Assembly (NCBI RefSeq): GCF_029892845.1
Contig: NZ_JARXVT010000004.1
Location: 124,001 to 188,000, forward strand
DNA from: Aurantimicrobium minutum
Lineage (GTDB): Bacteria > Actinomycetota > Actinomycetes > Actinomycetales > Microbacteriaceae
DNA: 64,000 nt
Direction: 5' to 3'
Part shown: one piece after another, positions 10,867 through 20,285 of the stretch
Numbering within the stretch: the stretch's first letter is position 1
How the letters are laid out: every line of letters begins with the position of its first letter
Made by a program: the position numbers and the translations under genes
The notes under the pieces: model-generated
Told to the model about the DNA's origin: nothing
Seen by the model: only the letters and a program-made list of their open reading frames with translations
Database searches by the model: none

Positions 10867-11334
10867 ATGGCGCGTCCGGCGCACCGAAGAGTTTCGAGGG
10901 TGGTTCTCTTAGATGAACACGATCGCTTCCTGCTCTTACTTACAGCTTCACCACGTTTACAGACACCAGTAGTTCGATGGCTTACTCCAGGCGGGGGAGT
11001 AGAAGATCACGAAACCCATGCCGAGGGTGCTATTCGAGAACTGTTTGAGGAAACCGGCTTACGAGTTGATTCAGTGGGTGATCCCATTTGGAACATTGAA
11101 GGCAAGTCCGTCTTCAACGATGGTCACGTTCAAACCACATATAGCGAATATTTCGTGGTGAGAACACAATCATTTGAGCTGACAAATGAACATTGGATGG
11201 AAAACGAGTTCATTGACATCACAGATGTTCGCTGGTGGACTCTTGACGAACTTATGAACTCGGGAGAAAAGTACTCGCCCGAACCGCTTCCTGATGTCAT
11301 CCAGAAAGCAATTGATTGTTCTCTTAACAACTAA
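10867..11334 (+). CDS. Nudix hydrolase
   Basis: A 155-residue Nudix-fold pyrophosphatase. The Nudix box is complete: it begins GGGVEDHETHAEGAIREL and ends FEETGL (about residues 40-62), matching Gx5Ex7REUxEExGU, whose glutamates bind Mg2+. Substrates of such proteins are nucleoside diphosphates linked to another group; nothing here identifies which. The SDR gene is 2 nt upstream, suggesting coexpression. A bidirectional terminator follows directly. Confidence 0.9.
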   Translation: MARPAHRRVSRVVLLDEHDRFLLLLTASPRLQTPVVRWLTPGGGVEDHETHAEGAIRELFEETGLRVDSVGDPIWNIEGKSVFNDGHVQTTYSEYFVVRTQSFELTNEHWMENEFIDITDVRWWTLDELMNSGEKYSPEPLPDVIQKAIDCSLNN

Positions 11335-11358
11335 AAAAGGCCCGGATTATTCCGGGCC
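11333..11358. terminator. Bidirectional terminator between Nudix and HdeD-like genes
   Basis: The stem GGCCCGGA/TCCGGGCC closes on a TTAT loop. Six A bases precede it on the plus strand, so the minus-strand transcript of the membrane-protein gene ends in hairpin plus U6. The plus-strand side has a weaker AATTT. Confidence 0.8.
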
Positions 11359-11377
11359 CAATTTAGAAGCAAAAACT

Positions 11378-11974
11378 TTAGATTGTGTTCTTTGCTGCTT
11401 TGCCAATCATGATTGCACCAATGATTTGTGCGACTGCAATCACCAACAGGAAGATTCCAGCGATCATTGTCAGCACAGCTACACCCTCAAGGGGAAGCAG
11501 GACAACAACGATTCCAGCGATGACAGAAATGATTCCTGCAACGATGGAAAACGCCTTGGACGGAGACTTGGAAGATTCAACCATGCTGACAATTCCGTCA
11601 ATAATCCACGAGACACCGATAAGGATGCCGATAACGGCAAGAATTTCTGCCGGGTGAATGACGGCAAGTACGCCAACAACGAGAAGCAACAGGCCAATGA
11701 TGATGTTCAGTGCACGGCCAACTCCGCCGAATGCGCCAGAGAACAAGCCTGTTCCCAGTCTTACAGCACCACGAACGATGAAGTAAATACCGAACAGAAC
11801 AGCAACTACTTCAAGAACCTGTCCGGTAGCAGTGAGGATAAGGACTCCGAAAAGTGCTGAAAGAATCGCACCAATAATCAGACCAGTACGGATGACTTTG
11901 ATGGTTTGTTTCGCAGTTTCGTGGCCATCGCCGTAGAAAGCGAAACCCTGAACGTCAGGGGAAGAATTGGACAT
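11378..11974 (-). CDS. HdeD/DUF308-like membrane protein
   Basis: A 198-residue, very hydrophobic protein with about six transmembrane segments after a 30-residue soluble start (MSNSSPDVQGFAFYGDG). It belongs to the HdeD/DUF308 group, named for an E. coli acid-resistance membrane protein; no biochemical activity is known and no catalytic motif is visible. The frame stays open well upstream, but the ATG at 11974 has a good AAAGGAG site 6 nt away, and the upstream extension would overlap the divergent oxidase gene. It appears monocistronic, ending at the bidirectional terminator. Confidence 0.8.
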   Translation of the reverse strand: MSNSSPDVQGFAFYGDGHETAKQTIKVIRTGLIIGAILSALFGVLILTATGQVLEVVAVLFGIYFIVRGAVRLGTGLFSGAFGGVGRALNIIIGLLLLVVGVLAVIHPAEILAVIGILIGVSWIIDGIVSMVESSKSPSKAFSIVAGIISVIAGIVVVLLPLEGVAVLTMIAGIFLLVIAVAQIIGAIMIGKAAKNTI

Positions 11975-12065
11975 AAGAGCTCCTTTGTAAGCGTAGAACG
12001 CAGTATCAGGATAATTCCCTGGCACCTGTTTCGGTTTATTGCTTGCGCCGGTCGGTGGAAATTGG

Positions 12066-12071
12066 CAGTCT
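12066..12071 (+). promoter_or_regulatory. -10 element of the FAD oxidoreductase gene, leaderless
   Basis: CAGTCT lies at -12 to -7 of the GTG at 12078, with no ribosome binding site. This supports the GTG as start rather than an upstream TTG at 12039. Confidence 0.45.
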
Positions 12072-12077
12072 GATGCT

Positions 12078-13466
12078 GTGGCCAACTCCTCACTCATCAA
12101 CGGCAATGTGTCTTTCTGGTACACCGAAGCAGGATTCCCTTCAAGAACTCCCTCTCTCGCAGAATCCTTGACGTGTGATGTTTGCATTGTCGGAGCTGGT
12201 TACACCGGCATGTGGACTGCTTACTATCTTAAAAAAGCTGCTCCTCACCTCAGGGTCGTCGTATTTGAACAACAGTTTGCTGGTTTCGGAGCTTCAGGAC
12301 GAAATGGTGGCTGGCTCACAAATTCAGTAACAGGAGGACGGGACCAGTACGTTTCTTCACATGGCAAGGAATCTGCACTGGCCATGCAGGCAGCTATGAA
12401 CCACACAGTCGACGAAGTGATCCGAGTGTGTGAGGCCGAGGGAATTAGTGCCGACATCGTCAAAGGTGGCGAACTCAATGTCGCTTTCAATCCTGCACAG
12501 CATGCGCGCTTGATTGAGTGGGCAGAAGATGAACATTCGTGGGGTTACGACGAGGTACAAGTCTTTGGCAGCTCAGAAACGTTGTCCCGAATCTCTATGC
12601 CAAACGTAGTCTCGTCCATTTGGCACCCTCACTGTGCACGTATTCAACCTGCGAAATTGGCACAAGGCCTTCGTCAGTTAATACTCAACCTCGGGGTTGA
12701 ACTCTATGAAGACACCACAGTGGATGAAATCCGTCCACATCAAGCAATCACTGCGCGAGGCATTATTACCGCTGATCACGTCATTCGAGCCACAGAGGGC
12801 TTCACAGCCAACCTCAAAGGCGTGCACAGACAAGTTCTACCCATGAATTCTTCGATTATTGTCACTGAGCCGTTGCCCGAGGGCGTATGGGATGACATTG
12901 GCTGGACTGGCAGCGAAACTTTGGGAGATATGGCCCATGTGTATTTCTATGCTCAGAGGACTGCAGATAATCGAATTGCCATGGGAGGCAGGGGAGTGCC
13001 CTACCGTTTCGGTTCGAGAACAGATACGAACGGCACGGCACAAGAAGCCACAGTTCACACGTTGATGAATCTGACGCGCACACATTTCCCGCAGACTGCC
13101 AATTTTGAATTTGAACATGTCTGGTCTGGTGTTCTTGGCGTCCCACGTGACTGGTCAGCTGCTGTGAATTATGTCAGTTCCACAGGAGAGGGTTCGGCTG
13201 GTGGTTACGTGGGGACAGGCGTGACCACAACTAACCTGGCAGGTCGAACTCTGACAGACCTCATATTGGGTAGACAAAGTGATCTGACGGCTTTGCCCTG
13301 GGTAAACCATCAAGTGAGAAATTGGGAACCTGAACCTTTGAGGTGGATTGCTACTCATGGTTTGTACGCTGCTTATGGTTTTGCTGACTCACGAGAACAA
13401 CGAAGTAGTTCTACACGCACGTCCGTAGTGGCAACACTTGCTAACAAGATAACTGGGCGTCATTAA
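12078..13466 (+). CDS. FAD-dependent amine/amino-acid oxidase (DadA/PuuB-like)
   Basis: A 462-residue DAO-family flavoenzyme. The FAD-binding motif CDVCIVGAGYTGMWTAYYL is near residues 30-48, and a second line, FGASGRNGGW (about 75-84), is typical of gamma-glutamylputrescine oxidase-like members. The C-terminal GYVGTGVTTTNLAGRTLTDL closes the FAD site. It probably oxidises an amino acid or polyamine derivative; the substrate is not deducible. There is no signal peptide. It is divergent from the HdeD-like gene, and no polyamine transport or catabolism genes lie nearby. Confidence 0.82.
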   Translation: MANSSLINGNVSFWYTEAGFPSRTPSLAESLTCDVCIVGAGYTGMWTAYYLKKAAPHLRVVVFEQQFAGFGASGRNGGWLTNSVTGGRDQYVSSHGKESALAMQAAMNHTVDEVIRVCEAEGISADIVKGGELNVAFNPAQHARLIEWAEDEHSWGYDEVQVFGSSETLSRISMPNVVSSIWHPHCARIQPAKLAQGLRQLILNLGVELYEDTTVDEIRPHQAITARGIITADHVIRATEGFTANLKGVHRQVLPMNSSIIVTEPLPEGVWDDIGWTGSETLGDMAHVYFYAQRTADNRIAMGGRGVPYRFGSRTDTNGTAQEATVHTLMNLTRTHFPQTANFEFEHVWSGVLGVPRDWSAAVNYVSSTGEGSAGGYVGTGVTTTNLAGRTLTDLILGRQSDLTALPWVNHQVRNWEPEPLRWIATHGLYAAYGFADSREQRSSSTRTSVVATLANKITGRH

Positions 13467-13564
13467 TTGGGTATTAGTCCGATAATACACATTATGTCAG
13501 GTTATAAATTTCCCGTCAGTACTGATCACTCCTCACTGATTCGTAACAATTGAGGGCTACAACT

Positions 13565-13592
13565 TTGACTCTTCTACGAATTGATTCATAGA
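13565..13592 (+). promoter_or_regulatory. EamA gene promoter
   Basis: TTGACT (13565-13570) and CATAGA (13587-13592) are 16 bp apart, ending 8 nt before the ATG at 13601, so the leader would be one to three bases. A perfect palindrome TCAGTACTGA lies 40 bp upstream at about 13515 and could be an operator. Confidence 0.5.
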
Positions 13593-13600
13593 GTTCAGGA

Positions 13601-14521
13601 ATGAGCACTACTTTTCCAAAGCCTCGGATTTCTCACTATGCAGGTGTTCTGTGGGGTTTGCTCGGAATACTTGCTTTTTCCTTCACACTCCCCTTCACCC
13701 GAGTGGCAGTAGAGACAATCAGTCCTTTTTTCATGACAACGGGCCGAGCGACACTAGCTGCCATGTTTGCACTCATTGCTTTTGCAATCGTGAGACCGCA
13801 GAGGCCTAACCGACGCCAAGTATTTCGTCTCACTGTTGTTGCTCTTGGAGTAGTTGTTGGTTTCCCTTTATTTACCTCTTTAGCACTGCAGAGCGTGCCC
13901 TCAGCGCATGGAACTGTCGTTATTGCTCTACTTCCGGCAGTTACGGCTCTTTTTGTCGTGATTAGGACTGGTGAACGGCCAAGTGTTCTCTTTTGGTTTG
14001 CCTCAATTGCTGGTGCAGCTGCTGTTGTGGTCTTCCTGACACTCGGAAGTGGCTTTTCAGGAGTGAGCCTTCCAGATATCTATTTGGTCCTTGCAGTCGT
14101 GCTAGCAGCTATTGGTTATACCGAGGGTGGATTACTCTCCAGGGAACTGGGTTCTTGGCAGACCATTTGCTGGGCACTGATCATCTCATTACCTCTCATG
14201 GCTCCCCTGACTGCCGTAAATGCGTGGCTCGTTCCCTTGTCACAGGAACCAGTTGCATGGCTTTGTTTTCTATATACAGCTGTATTCAGTATGTTTCTAG
14301 GATTTTTCGCCTGGTATCGCGGCCTCGCTATTGGACCTATGACATCCGTGAGTCAGGTTCAGCTGAGTCAGCCCGTATTCACCTTGCTGTGGTCTGCACT
14401 GATTCTTGGAGAAGTTCTCACCCCTGACATCCTCATTGGTGGAGCCGTGATTATTGCGCTTGCGTTTACAGCTGTGAGGGCACGTGTGAAAACCTTTGAA
14501 CCCTCTAGTGTTAGTAAGTGA
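13601..14521 (+). CDS. EamA-family (drug/metabolite) transporter
   Basis: A 306-residue inner-membrane protein with ten predicted transmembrane helices in two EamA repeats of five helices each (about 15-145 and 155-292). This is the DMT superfamily layout, whose members export amino acids or other metabolites. The line AIGPMTSVSQVQLSQPVFTL in the second repeat is typical. The stop overlaps the start of the next MFS gene (TGATG), so the two are translationally coupled. The substrate is unknown; nearby genes suggest small organic molecules. Confidence 0.87.
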   Translation: MSTTFPKPRISHYAGVLWGLLGILAFSFTLPFTRVAVETISPFFMTTGRATLAAMFALIAFAIVRPQRPNRRQVFRLTVVALGVVVGFPLFTSLALQSVPSAHGTVVIALLPAVTALFVVIRTGERPSVLFWFASIAGAAAVVVFLTLGSGFSGVSLPDIYLVLAVVLAAIGYTEGGLLSRELGSWQTICWALIISLPLMAPLTAVNAWLVPLSQEPVAWLCFLYTAVFSMFLGFFAWYRGLAIGPMTSVSQVQLSQPVFTLLWSALILGEVLTPDILIGGAVIIALAFTAVRARVKTFEPSSVSK

Positions 14522-15732
14522 TGACCACAAAAAAGCTTTCACCACGAAGTTGGTACTGGTACACATTCTTTTCGTTTGGTATCCAGGGTCTCTTTTTCTC
14601 CACGTGGGTGAGTAGGACACCTGAAATACAGAAATTGCTGGGGCTTGATACAGCTCAAATGGGTTTATTCACCCTTGCAATGGCGATAGGTTCTCTCGTT
14701 GGACTTTTAGCTGCAGGGCGAATAATCGCCCATTATGGAGTTCGACTCGTTCTAATTTCTTCATATGCAATCGGTGCGATTGCGTTAGCTTTTCTAGGAA
14801 TTTTCTCTCAACAAGGAAACCTCGTTTTATCAACTGCTCTACTGATTCTGGTTGGTATGTCCGGTGGTGCTGGCGGACTTGCCATCAATATTGAGGGGGC
14901 GAACGTTGATCGAAATTCAACAAAGAGCTTGCTTCCTTCTCTCCATGGAGCTTTCAGCCTTGGTTCACTTATCGGTGGCGCAATTGGAACAGTTGCCATC
15001 GTTGCCGGCATAAATGTTCAAATGAACTTCATCCTTATGTCCATTGTGGTGTTGCTTGGCACCGCATTTGTTCTGACGAAACTCCCTGAAGAATCAGGTA
15101 AGCATGTACACGACAACATGAATACCGAAGAAATACGAACAATCCCTTCTGCAAAGGAACGTCGTTCTGTCTGGCGTGAGCCTCAAACGCTCATGGTTGC
15201 ATTCATTGTTATCGGCTTTAACCTGGCAGAAGGCACAGCAAGCACTTGGCTTCCCATCGCGCTTGTAGATGCGGGGCTATCAAGTGCCATCGCTACAGCT
15301 TCTTTTACAGTGTTCGCTGGGGCCATGGCTGTTGGAAGACTTAGTGGTGGTTTGGTCGTTGACAAGCTTGGTCGTTCTCGATCAATTCTGCTTTTTGGAG
15401 CGTTAACAGCAGCTGGAATTCTCGTAGTGATATTGACTGGATTTATTGCGTTACCTCTTGTAGGTGCAGCCTTGTGGGGGCTTGGTAACTCTGTCGGGTT
15501 CCCTTTATGCGTCTCCGCAGTTTCAGAAGAACCTCGTCTCGCAAGCTCACGAGTAGGTGTGCTGTGGATTTCTAGTAATGCTTCTGGAATTACCGGTCCC
15601 CCGCTATTGGGCTTCATTGGTCAAGTCGCAGGCCTATTCACAGCATTCCTGGTGCCCTTCTTCCTCCTCATGGCAGGAATGGCCTTCAATCGTGCGACAC
15701 GAACACACACAACTGTCGACGCGCGTCGATGA
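14521..15732 (+). CDS. MFS transporter, tandem copy 1
   Basis: A 403-residue major facilitator protein with about twelve transmembrane helices. Helix 5 contains GGLAINIEGANVD, the cytoplasmic loop SLLPSLHGAFSLGSL, and helix 7 NLAEGTASTWLPIAL, close to the fucose permease/YbjJ-like group. The ATG at 14521 overlaps the EamA stop; a GTG one codon earlier is the alternative. It is clearly paralogous to the next gene. The substrate is unknown. Confidence 0.85.
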   Translation: MTTKKLSPRSWYWYTFFSFGIQGLFFSTWVSRTPEIQKLLGLDTAQMGLFTLAMAIGSLVGLLAAGRIIAHYGVRLVLISSYAIGAIALAFLGIFSQQGNLVLSTALLILVGMSGGAGGLAINIEGANVDRNSTKSLLPSLHGAFSLGSLIGGAIGTVAIVAGINVQMNFILMSIVVLLGTAFVLTKLPEESGKHVHDNMNTEEIRTIPSAKERRSVWREPQTLMVAFIVIGFNLAEGTASTWLPIALVDAGLSSAIATASFTVFAGAMAVGRLSGGLVVDKLGRSRSILLFGALTAAGILVVILTGFIALPLVGAALWGLGNSVGFPLCVSAVSEEPRLASSRVGVLWISSNASGITGPPLLGFIGQVAGLFTAFLVPFFLLMAGMAFNRATRTHTTVDARR

Positions 15733-15750
15733 ATGTGATTCAATAACTAC

Positions 15751-16935
15751 ATGTCGACTCCTGTTGGCGGAACAAAGTCGTTTCGCTCCCAAGCAATCAT
15801 TCTCTTTGCCTACTTCCTCGTTTTTGGCGTAGGTGGTGCATCGTGGCTTGTCCGCTTGCCTGAAGTGCGTAGTTACATCAATGTGTCAACCTCAATACTG
15901 GGTTGGGTACTTTTTGCTGGCTCTGTCGGAGCCCTCACGTCACTGCTGCTCTCCGGAAGGTTTGTTGCACGTTTCGGAGCCCGAGCCGCTGTAGTTGTTG
16001 GTTTCACCACCCTGGGTATTGGTCAGGTAATTCAAGCGCTCTCTCTGATTGGTGAAGCACCTCTAGGTGTGGCAATTGGTGGATTAGTTGCAGGCTTAGG
16101 TTACGGAATCGGCGATGTGGGAATCAATGTCGAGGGTGCGGAACTCGAAAAAGCACGCGGCAAAAGTCTGCTTCCACAACTTCATGGAGCCTACAGTTTG
16201 GGAGCATTAGCAGGTGCTGGGATCGGCACTATCGCGATCATCACCCAGTTCTCTCTTGTGATTCAGATGATTGTTATCGCAATCATTACAACCTCAATCG
16301 CGTGGTTCACCTACAAGAAATTGCCTGCTGATACTGGCAAGTCTCTCGTCACAACTGCCGGCGTGAAAGCGAAGCGTGAACGTGTTGTTCTTTCTCGTCG
16401 GATACTGTTCCTTGGGCTTGGAATCATGGGGCTCTCGCTTGCCGAGGGCGGCTCGAACGACTGGTTAGCTCTCTCAGTTGTTGATGACTATAAACTCGAC
16501 ACCACAACCGCTGGAATTACCTTCGCGATTATGACGTTGGCCATGGTCATCACTCGTTTCTCAGGCGGCAAACTTGTTGACCGTTTCGGTCGTGTTTTTG
16601 CTCTTCGACTTCTCGGTATTGCAGGAGTACTTGGCATTTTGATTGTGATCCTCTCCCCCACGATTTATCTCGCCTGGGTAGGTGCAGCTCTGTGGGGTGC
16701 CGGTGTGGCATTAGGTTTCCCACTCTTCATTTCAGCTGCTGCAGATGGCGAAAACTCTTCTCAACGCGTTGCGACAGTTACGACGTTTGGATACATCGCC
16801 TTCTTGGTTGGTCCCCCACTTCTTGGCTTCTTAGGCCAGGCCTGGGGCCTCCTCAATATGTTCTATCTGCTTGCCTTCTTTGTTGCCTGCGCAGTGTATT
16901 TTGCTGGTGCAGCAAAGCCACTGGCACAAGACTGA
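15751..16935 (+). CDS. MFS transporter, tandem copy 2
   Basis: A 394-residue major facilitator protein with about twelve helices, a paralogue of the preceding gene: it shares VGINVEGAELEKARGKSLL and LHGAYSLGAL in the middle loop and SLAEGGSNDWLALSV in helix 7. It starts 18 nt after the previous stop. A 14-bp palindrome, TCGACGCGCGTCGA (15716-15729), lies at the junction. The two copies may form a pair with different substrates or a heteromer; the sequence does not decide. It ends 39 bp before glpK. Confidence 0.85.
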   Translation: MSTPVGGTKSFRSQAIILFAYFLVFGVGGASWLVRLPEVRSYINVSTSILGWVLFAGSVGALTSLLLSGRFVARFGARAAVVVGFTTLGIGQVIQALSLIGEAPLGVAIGGLVAGLGYGIGDVGINVEGAELEKARGKSLLPQLHGAYSLGALAGAGIGTIAIITQFSLVIQMIVIAIITTSIAWFTYKKLPADTGKSLVTTAGVKAKRERVVLSRRILFLGLGIMGLSLAEGGSNDWLALSVVDDYKLDTTTAGITFAIMTLAMVITRFSGGKLVDRFGRVFALRLLGIAGVLGILIVILSPTIYLAWVGAALWGAGVALGFPLFISAAADGENSSQRVATVTTFGYIAFLVGPPLLGFLGQAWGLLNMFYLLAFFVACAVYFAGAAKPLAQD

Positions 16936-16962
16936 CTTCCCCGTGGCTCACACTTGCGCTGA

Positions 16963-16968
16963 TAGATT
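16963..16968 (+). promoter_or_regulatory. glpK -10 element, leaderless
   Basis: TAGATT is at -12 to -7 of the glpK ATG (16975), with no Shine-Dalgarno. Confidence 0.5.
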
Positions 16969-16974
16969 TCTGAC

Positions 16975-18507
16975 ATGAACAAGCCACGTTACGTTCTGGC
17001 CATTGATAACGGGACAACCAGTACGAGGGCAATTCTCTTTGACCATGCCGGTAACAAATGTGGGACTGGTCAACTCGAAACCACTCAAATATTTCCTAAG
17101 AGTGGGTGGGTCGAACATGATCCACTTGAAATCTGGGCTAACACTGTCAGAGTCATCGAATTAGCACTGGAACAAGCAGGGGCAAGCCCTGAAGATATAT
17201 CAGCTGTAGGAATCACCAATCAGCGTGAAACGACAGTTCTATGGGACAAGGCCACAGGCATTCCCGTATATAACGCGATTGTCTGGCAAGACACCAGAAC
17301 TCAATCCATCATTGATGCCGTTGCATCTGCTGGGCTTGCAGTTCCTGACGTGAATCGTTACAAGAACAAGACAGGGTTGCCGCTTGCGACCTACTTTGCA
17401 GCGTCAAAAATTGTATGGATTCTGCGTAACGTTCCAGGCACTCTGGAACGTGCACATGCTGGTGAACTCGCTTTCGGGACCATCGATACCTGGTTGCTCT
17501 GGAACCTCACAGGTGGAATCAACGGCGGTAAGCATGTCACGGATGTGACAAACGCGTCACGAACTTTGTTGATGAACCTTGAATCACTTTCATGGGATGA
17601 AGAATTACTTTCTTCTTTCGAAATACCTAGTGAAATACTTCCCACAATTGCGTCATCGTCTGAAATTTATGGGACAGCAATAGCTCCGCTTACGAGTGTG
17701 CCTGTCTCCGGGATTCTGGGAGATCAACAAGCTGCAACTTTCGGTCAAGCAGCTTTCACCCGTGGTGAAGCAAAAAACACATACGGAACAGGCAACTTCC
17801 TCATCTTCAATACAGGTGAAGATATTGTTCATTCCCAGAACGGTCTTCTCACAACTGTCGCCTACAAACTCGGTAACGGAAATGCCCATTACGCCCTTGA
17901 AGGTTCGATCGCTGTCACGGGTTCGCTGATTCAATGGCTACGCGACAACCTGGGGATCATTTCTTCCGCCAGTGAAGTGGAGACACTTGCTCTGTCTGTT
18001 CCGGACAACGGCGGTGCGTATTTTGTTCCAGCGTTCAGCGGTCTTTTTGCTCCTCACTGGCGACCAGATGCCCGAGGAGCGATTGTGGGTCTGACCCGTT
18101 TCGTGAATAAAGCTCACATTGCTCGAGCCGCGTTGGAAGCCGTTGCTTTTCAAACCCGTGAAGTATTAGACGCAACAAATGCAGATACCGGCGTAAAGCT
18201 GTCAGAAGTGCGCGTAGACGGTGGAATGATCGCCAACGAACTCTTGATGCAATTTCAAGCAGACCTGCTGGGTGTACCCGTTATTCGACCAGTTATTGCT
18301 GAAACGACGGCATTAGGTGCTGCTTATGCAGCTGGATTAGCTGTAGGTTTCTGGGCAAATACCGATGAACTTCGAGGTTTGTGGCAAGAAGAAAAGCGCT
18401 GGCTTCCTCAGATTGACGATTCTGAACGCGCAAAACTCCTCAGAGTTTGGAACAAGGCAGTTGAAAAGAGCCTGAACTGGATTGATGAGGATTCAATTCA
18501 ACTTTAA
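16975..18507 (+). CDS. glpK: Glycerol kinase
   Basis: A 510-residue FGGY-family kinase that phosphorylates glycerol to glycerol-3-phosphate. The N-terminal phosphate loop is [14 protein letters not shown] (about 10-23). The glycerol-binding segment [12 protein letters not shown] (about 82-93), [10 protein letters not shown] and the FGGY signature region around [20 protein letters not shown] are present. Length is standard. There is no glycerol facilitator or glycerol-3-phosphate dehydrogenase next to it, unlike common glp operons. It converges on trpD with a 4-nt stop overlap. Confidence 0.97.
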   Translation: MNKPRYVLAIDNGTTSTRAILFDHAGNKCGTGQLETTQIFPKSGWVEHDPLEIWANTVRVIELALEQAGASPEDISAVGITNQRETTVLWDKATGIPVYNAIVWQDTRTQSIIDAVASAGLAVPDVNRYKNKTGLPLATYFAASKIVWILRNVPGTLERAHAGELAFGTIDTWLLWNLTGGINGGKHVTDVTNASRTLLMNLESLSWDEELLSSFEIPSEILPTIASSSEIYGTAIAPLTSVPVSGILGDQQAATFGQAAFTRGEAKNTYGTGNFLIFNTGEDIVHSQNGLLTTVAYKLGNGNAHYALEGSIAVTGSLIQWLRDNLGIISSASEVETLALSVPDNGGAYFVPAFSGLFAPHWRPDARGAIVGLTRFVNKAHIARAALEAVAFQTREVLDATNADTGVKLSEVRVDGGMIANELLMQFQADLLGVPVIRPVIAETTALGAAYAAGLAVGFWANTDELRGLWQEEKRWLPQIDDSERAKLLRVWNKAVEKSLNWIDEDSIQL

Positions 18508-19556
18508 CGCTGAGTTGCCGCTATCCACTTCTCAAGCTGAAGTGTTGCCCTGCCGGAATCGATAGATTCTGAAGCGATCACAAGCTTTTCAGACAGACGC
18601 TCAGTAATTGGTCGAAGGACCTGTGATGAATCTTTTGCAAGGTCATAAGCAACAAGACCAGCAGCTGCATTGAGCAGAACAATGTCCCTAACAGCCCCCC
18701 GTTCTCCGGCGAGAGTGTCCTTAAGAATCTGTGCGTTGTAAGAGGGTTCTCCCCCGCGGAAATCTTCCAAATTTGCTCGAGCAATGCCCAGATCAGAAGG
18801 ATCTAAGTCGTGTTCAACAATTTGGCCGCGTGATACTTCCCAAATGTGACTGTGACCTGTTGTCGTCAGCTCATCTAATCCATCATCACCACGGAAAACA
18901 AGAGCTGTCGCATCTCGAGTGCGGAAAACACCGGTAATCAAAGGGACACGGTCAAGCTGTGCAACACCGACCGCGGAAGCTTCCGGGCGGGCTGGATTAC
19001 ACAAAGGCCCTAAAACATTGAAGATGGTGGGCACACCGAGTTCGCGACGAGCTTCGGCAACATGACGAAAACCAGGGTGAAATGCAGCTGCGTAGGCGAA
19101 AGTAATGCCTGTCTCATTGAGTACATCAGCAACCTCAGTGTTGGAGAGGTTGAGATTAATGCCGAGTTCAGAAAGGACATCGGAAGACCCAGAAGCGCTA
19201 CTGGCTGCCCTATTTCCATGCTTTACAACGGGAATACCTGCTGCGGCAGCAACGATTGCTGCGGTGCTTGAGATATTCACCGTGTTGTGGCGATCTCCCC
19301 CGGTGCCAACAATGTCCAGGGCCATAGCAGGCACGGGTAAATCAAGGGCATTGGCTAGAACAGCATCTCGGAAACCAACAACCTCATGTACAGCCTCCCC
19401 CTTAGCGCGCAAAGCAATAAGGAAGCCGGCAATTTGAGCATTAGTCGCGTTTCCCGTCACGATCTGATTCATTGCCCATTCAGCTTCTGAAATGGATAAG
19501 TCAGTTCCGCTCAGGATTGCACTGAGCAAATTTGCCCAGGAGATGTTTTCCGCCAT
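18504..19556 (-). CDS. trpD: Anthranilate phosphoribosyltransferase
   Basis: A 350-residue enzyme that joins anthranilate to PRPP in tryptophan synthesis. It has the PRPP-binding line [16 protein letters not shown] (about 81-96), [21 protein letters not shown] (the flexible substrate loop) and [10 protein letters not shown]. It is complete and isolated from other trp genes. A divergent trpD-ctaE pair is conserved in actinobacteria including Mycobacterium tuberculosis, so the position is ancestral rather than a transfer. The ATG has TACCCT at -13 to -8 and no Shine-Dalgarno. Confidence 0.96.
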   Translation of the reverse strand: MAENISWANLLSAILSGTDLSISEAEWAMNQIVTGNATNAQIAGFLIALRAKGEAVHEVVGFRDAVLANALDLPVPAMALDIVGTGGDRHNTVNISSTAAIVAAAAGIPVVKHGNRAASSASGSSDVLSELGINLNLSNTEVADVLNETGITFAYAAAFHPGFRHVAEARRELGVPTIFNVLGPLCNPARPEASAVGVAQLDRVPLITGVFRTRDATALVFRGDDGLDELTTTGHSHIWEVSRGQIVEHDLDPSDLGIARANLEDFRGGEPSYNAQILKDTLAGERGAVRDIVLLNAAAGLVAYDLAKDSSQVLRPITERLSEKLVIASESIDSGRATLQLEKWIAATQR

Positions 19557-19563
19557 AGCTAAC

Positions 19564-19569
19564 AGGGTA
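19564..19569 (-). promoter_or_regulatory. trpD -10 element, leaderless
   Basis: TACCCT on the minus strand occupies -13 to -8 of the trpD ATG. No Trp-codon leader peptide or attenuator can exist in such a short space. Confidence 0.5.
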
Positions 19570-19621
19570 CTTGCACAGCGTGGCGAGAGTCGATTGCACC
19601 CATGAGGAATGTGAATTCCGG

Positions 19622-19627
19622 CATAAT
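19622..19627 (+). promoter_or_regulatory. ctaE-qcrCAB -10 element, leaderless
   Basis: CATAAT is at -12 to -7 of the ctaE GTG at 19634. It should start the four-gene ctaE-qcrC-qcrA-qcrB transcript. Confidence 0.55.
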
Positions 19628-19633
19628 GGAAGG

Positions 19634-20263
19634 GTGACAGCAGCCACTATTACACCAGCCCCCTTATCGTCTTCTGTGAGTCGACCCAACCCTGTTGCGG
19701 TCGGAACAATTGTTTGGCTTGGAAGCGAAGTTATGTTCTTCGCTGGCCTCTTTGCCATCTATTTCACATTGCGCGCAGCAGTGCCTGAAATGTGGGCAGA
19801 AGACTCCGCATTGTTGAACTTCCCGTTCTCTTTGACCAACACAATCATTCTGGTTTCGTCCTCAGTGACGGCTCAGTTTGGTGTGTTTGCTGCAGAACGA
19901 CTTCAGTCACGCGCTACAGGTTGGAAGCCTTCTCAGTGGGGAATGGTTGAATGGTTCTTCCTCACTTATGTCCTCGGCGCGATCTTCGTGACTGGTCAGG
20001 TCTACGAATACGCCATGTTGGTCAGTGAAGGAATTACGTTCAACGGAAATGCTTACGGAACGGCCTTCTACCTGACAACTGGTTTCCACGGTCTTCACGT
20101 AACCGGTGGTTTGATCGCCTTCTTGCTCGTCATTGGACGCGCATTTGCTGTCAAGAACTTCGGACACAAGGAAGCAACGAGCGCCATTGTTGTTTCCTAC
20201 TACTGGCACTTCGTGGACGTGGTCTGGATTGGCCTCTTCCTCGTCATCTACGTACTCAGATAA
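19634..20263 (+). CDS. ctaE: Cytochrome c oxidase (aa3) subunit III
   Basis: A 209-residue membrane protein with five transmembrane helices, the short actinobacterial form of subunit III. Family lines are [20 protein letters not shown] near the start, [15 protein letters not shown] (about 157-171) and [15 protein letters not shown] at the C-terminus. An upstream TTG would add 21 charged residues; GTG at 19634 is chosen from the family N-terminus and the -10 position. It heads the operon with qcrCAB, the usual arrangement for the bc1-aa3 supercomplex. Confidence 0.95.
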   Translation: MTAATITPAPLSSSVSRPNPVAVGTIVWLGSEVMFFAGLFAIYFTLRAAVPEMWAEDSALLNFPFSLTNTIILVSSSVTAQFGVFAAERLQSRATGWKPSQWGMVEWFFLTYVLGAIFVTGQVYEYAMLVSEGITFNGNAYGTAFYLTTGFHGLHVTGGLIAFLLVIGRAFAVKNFGHKEATSAIVVSYYWHFVDVVWIGLFLVIYVLR

Positions 20264-20285
20264 CAAACGGACGGTATTGAACTTC

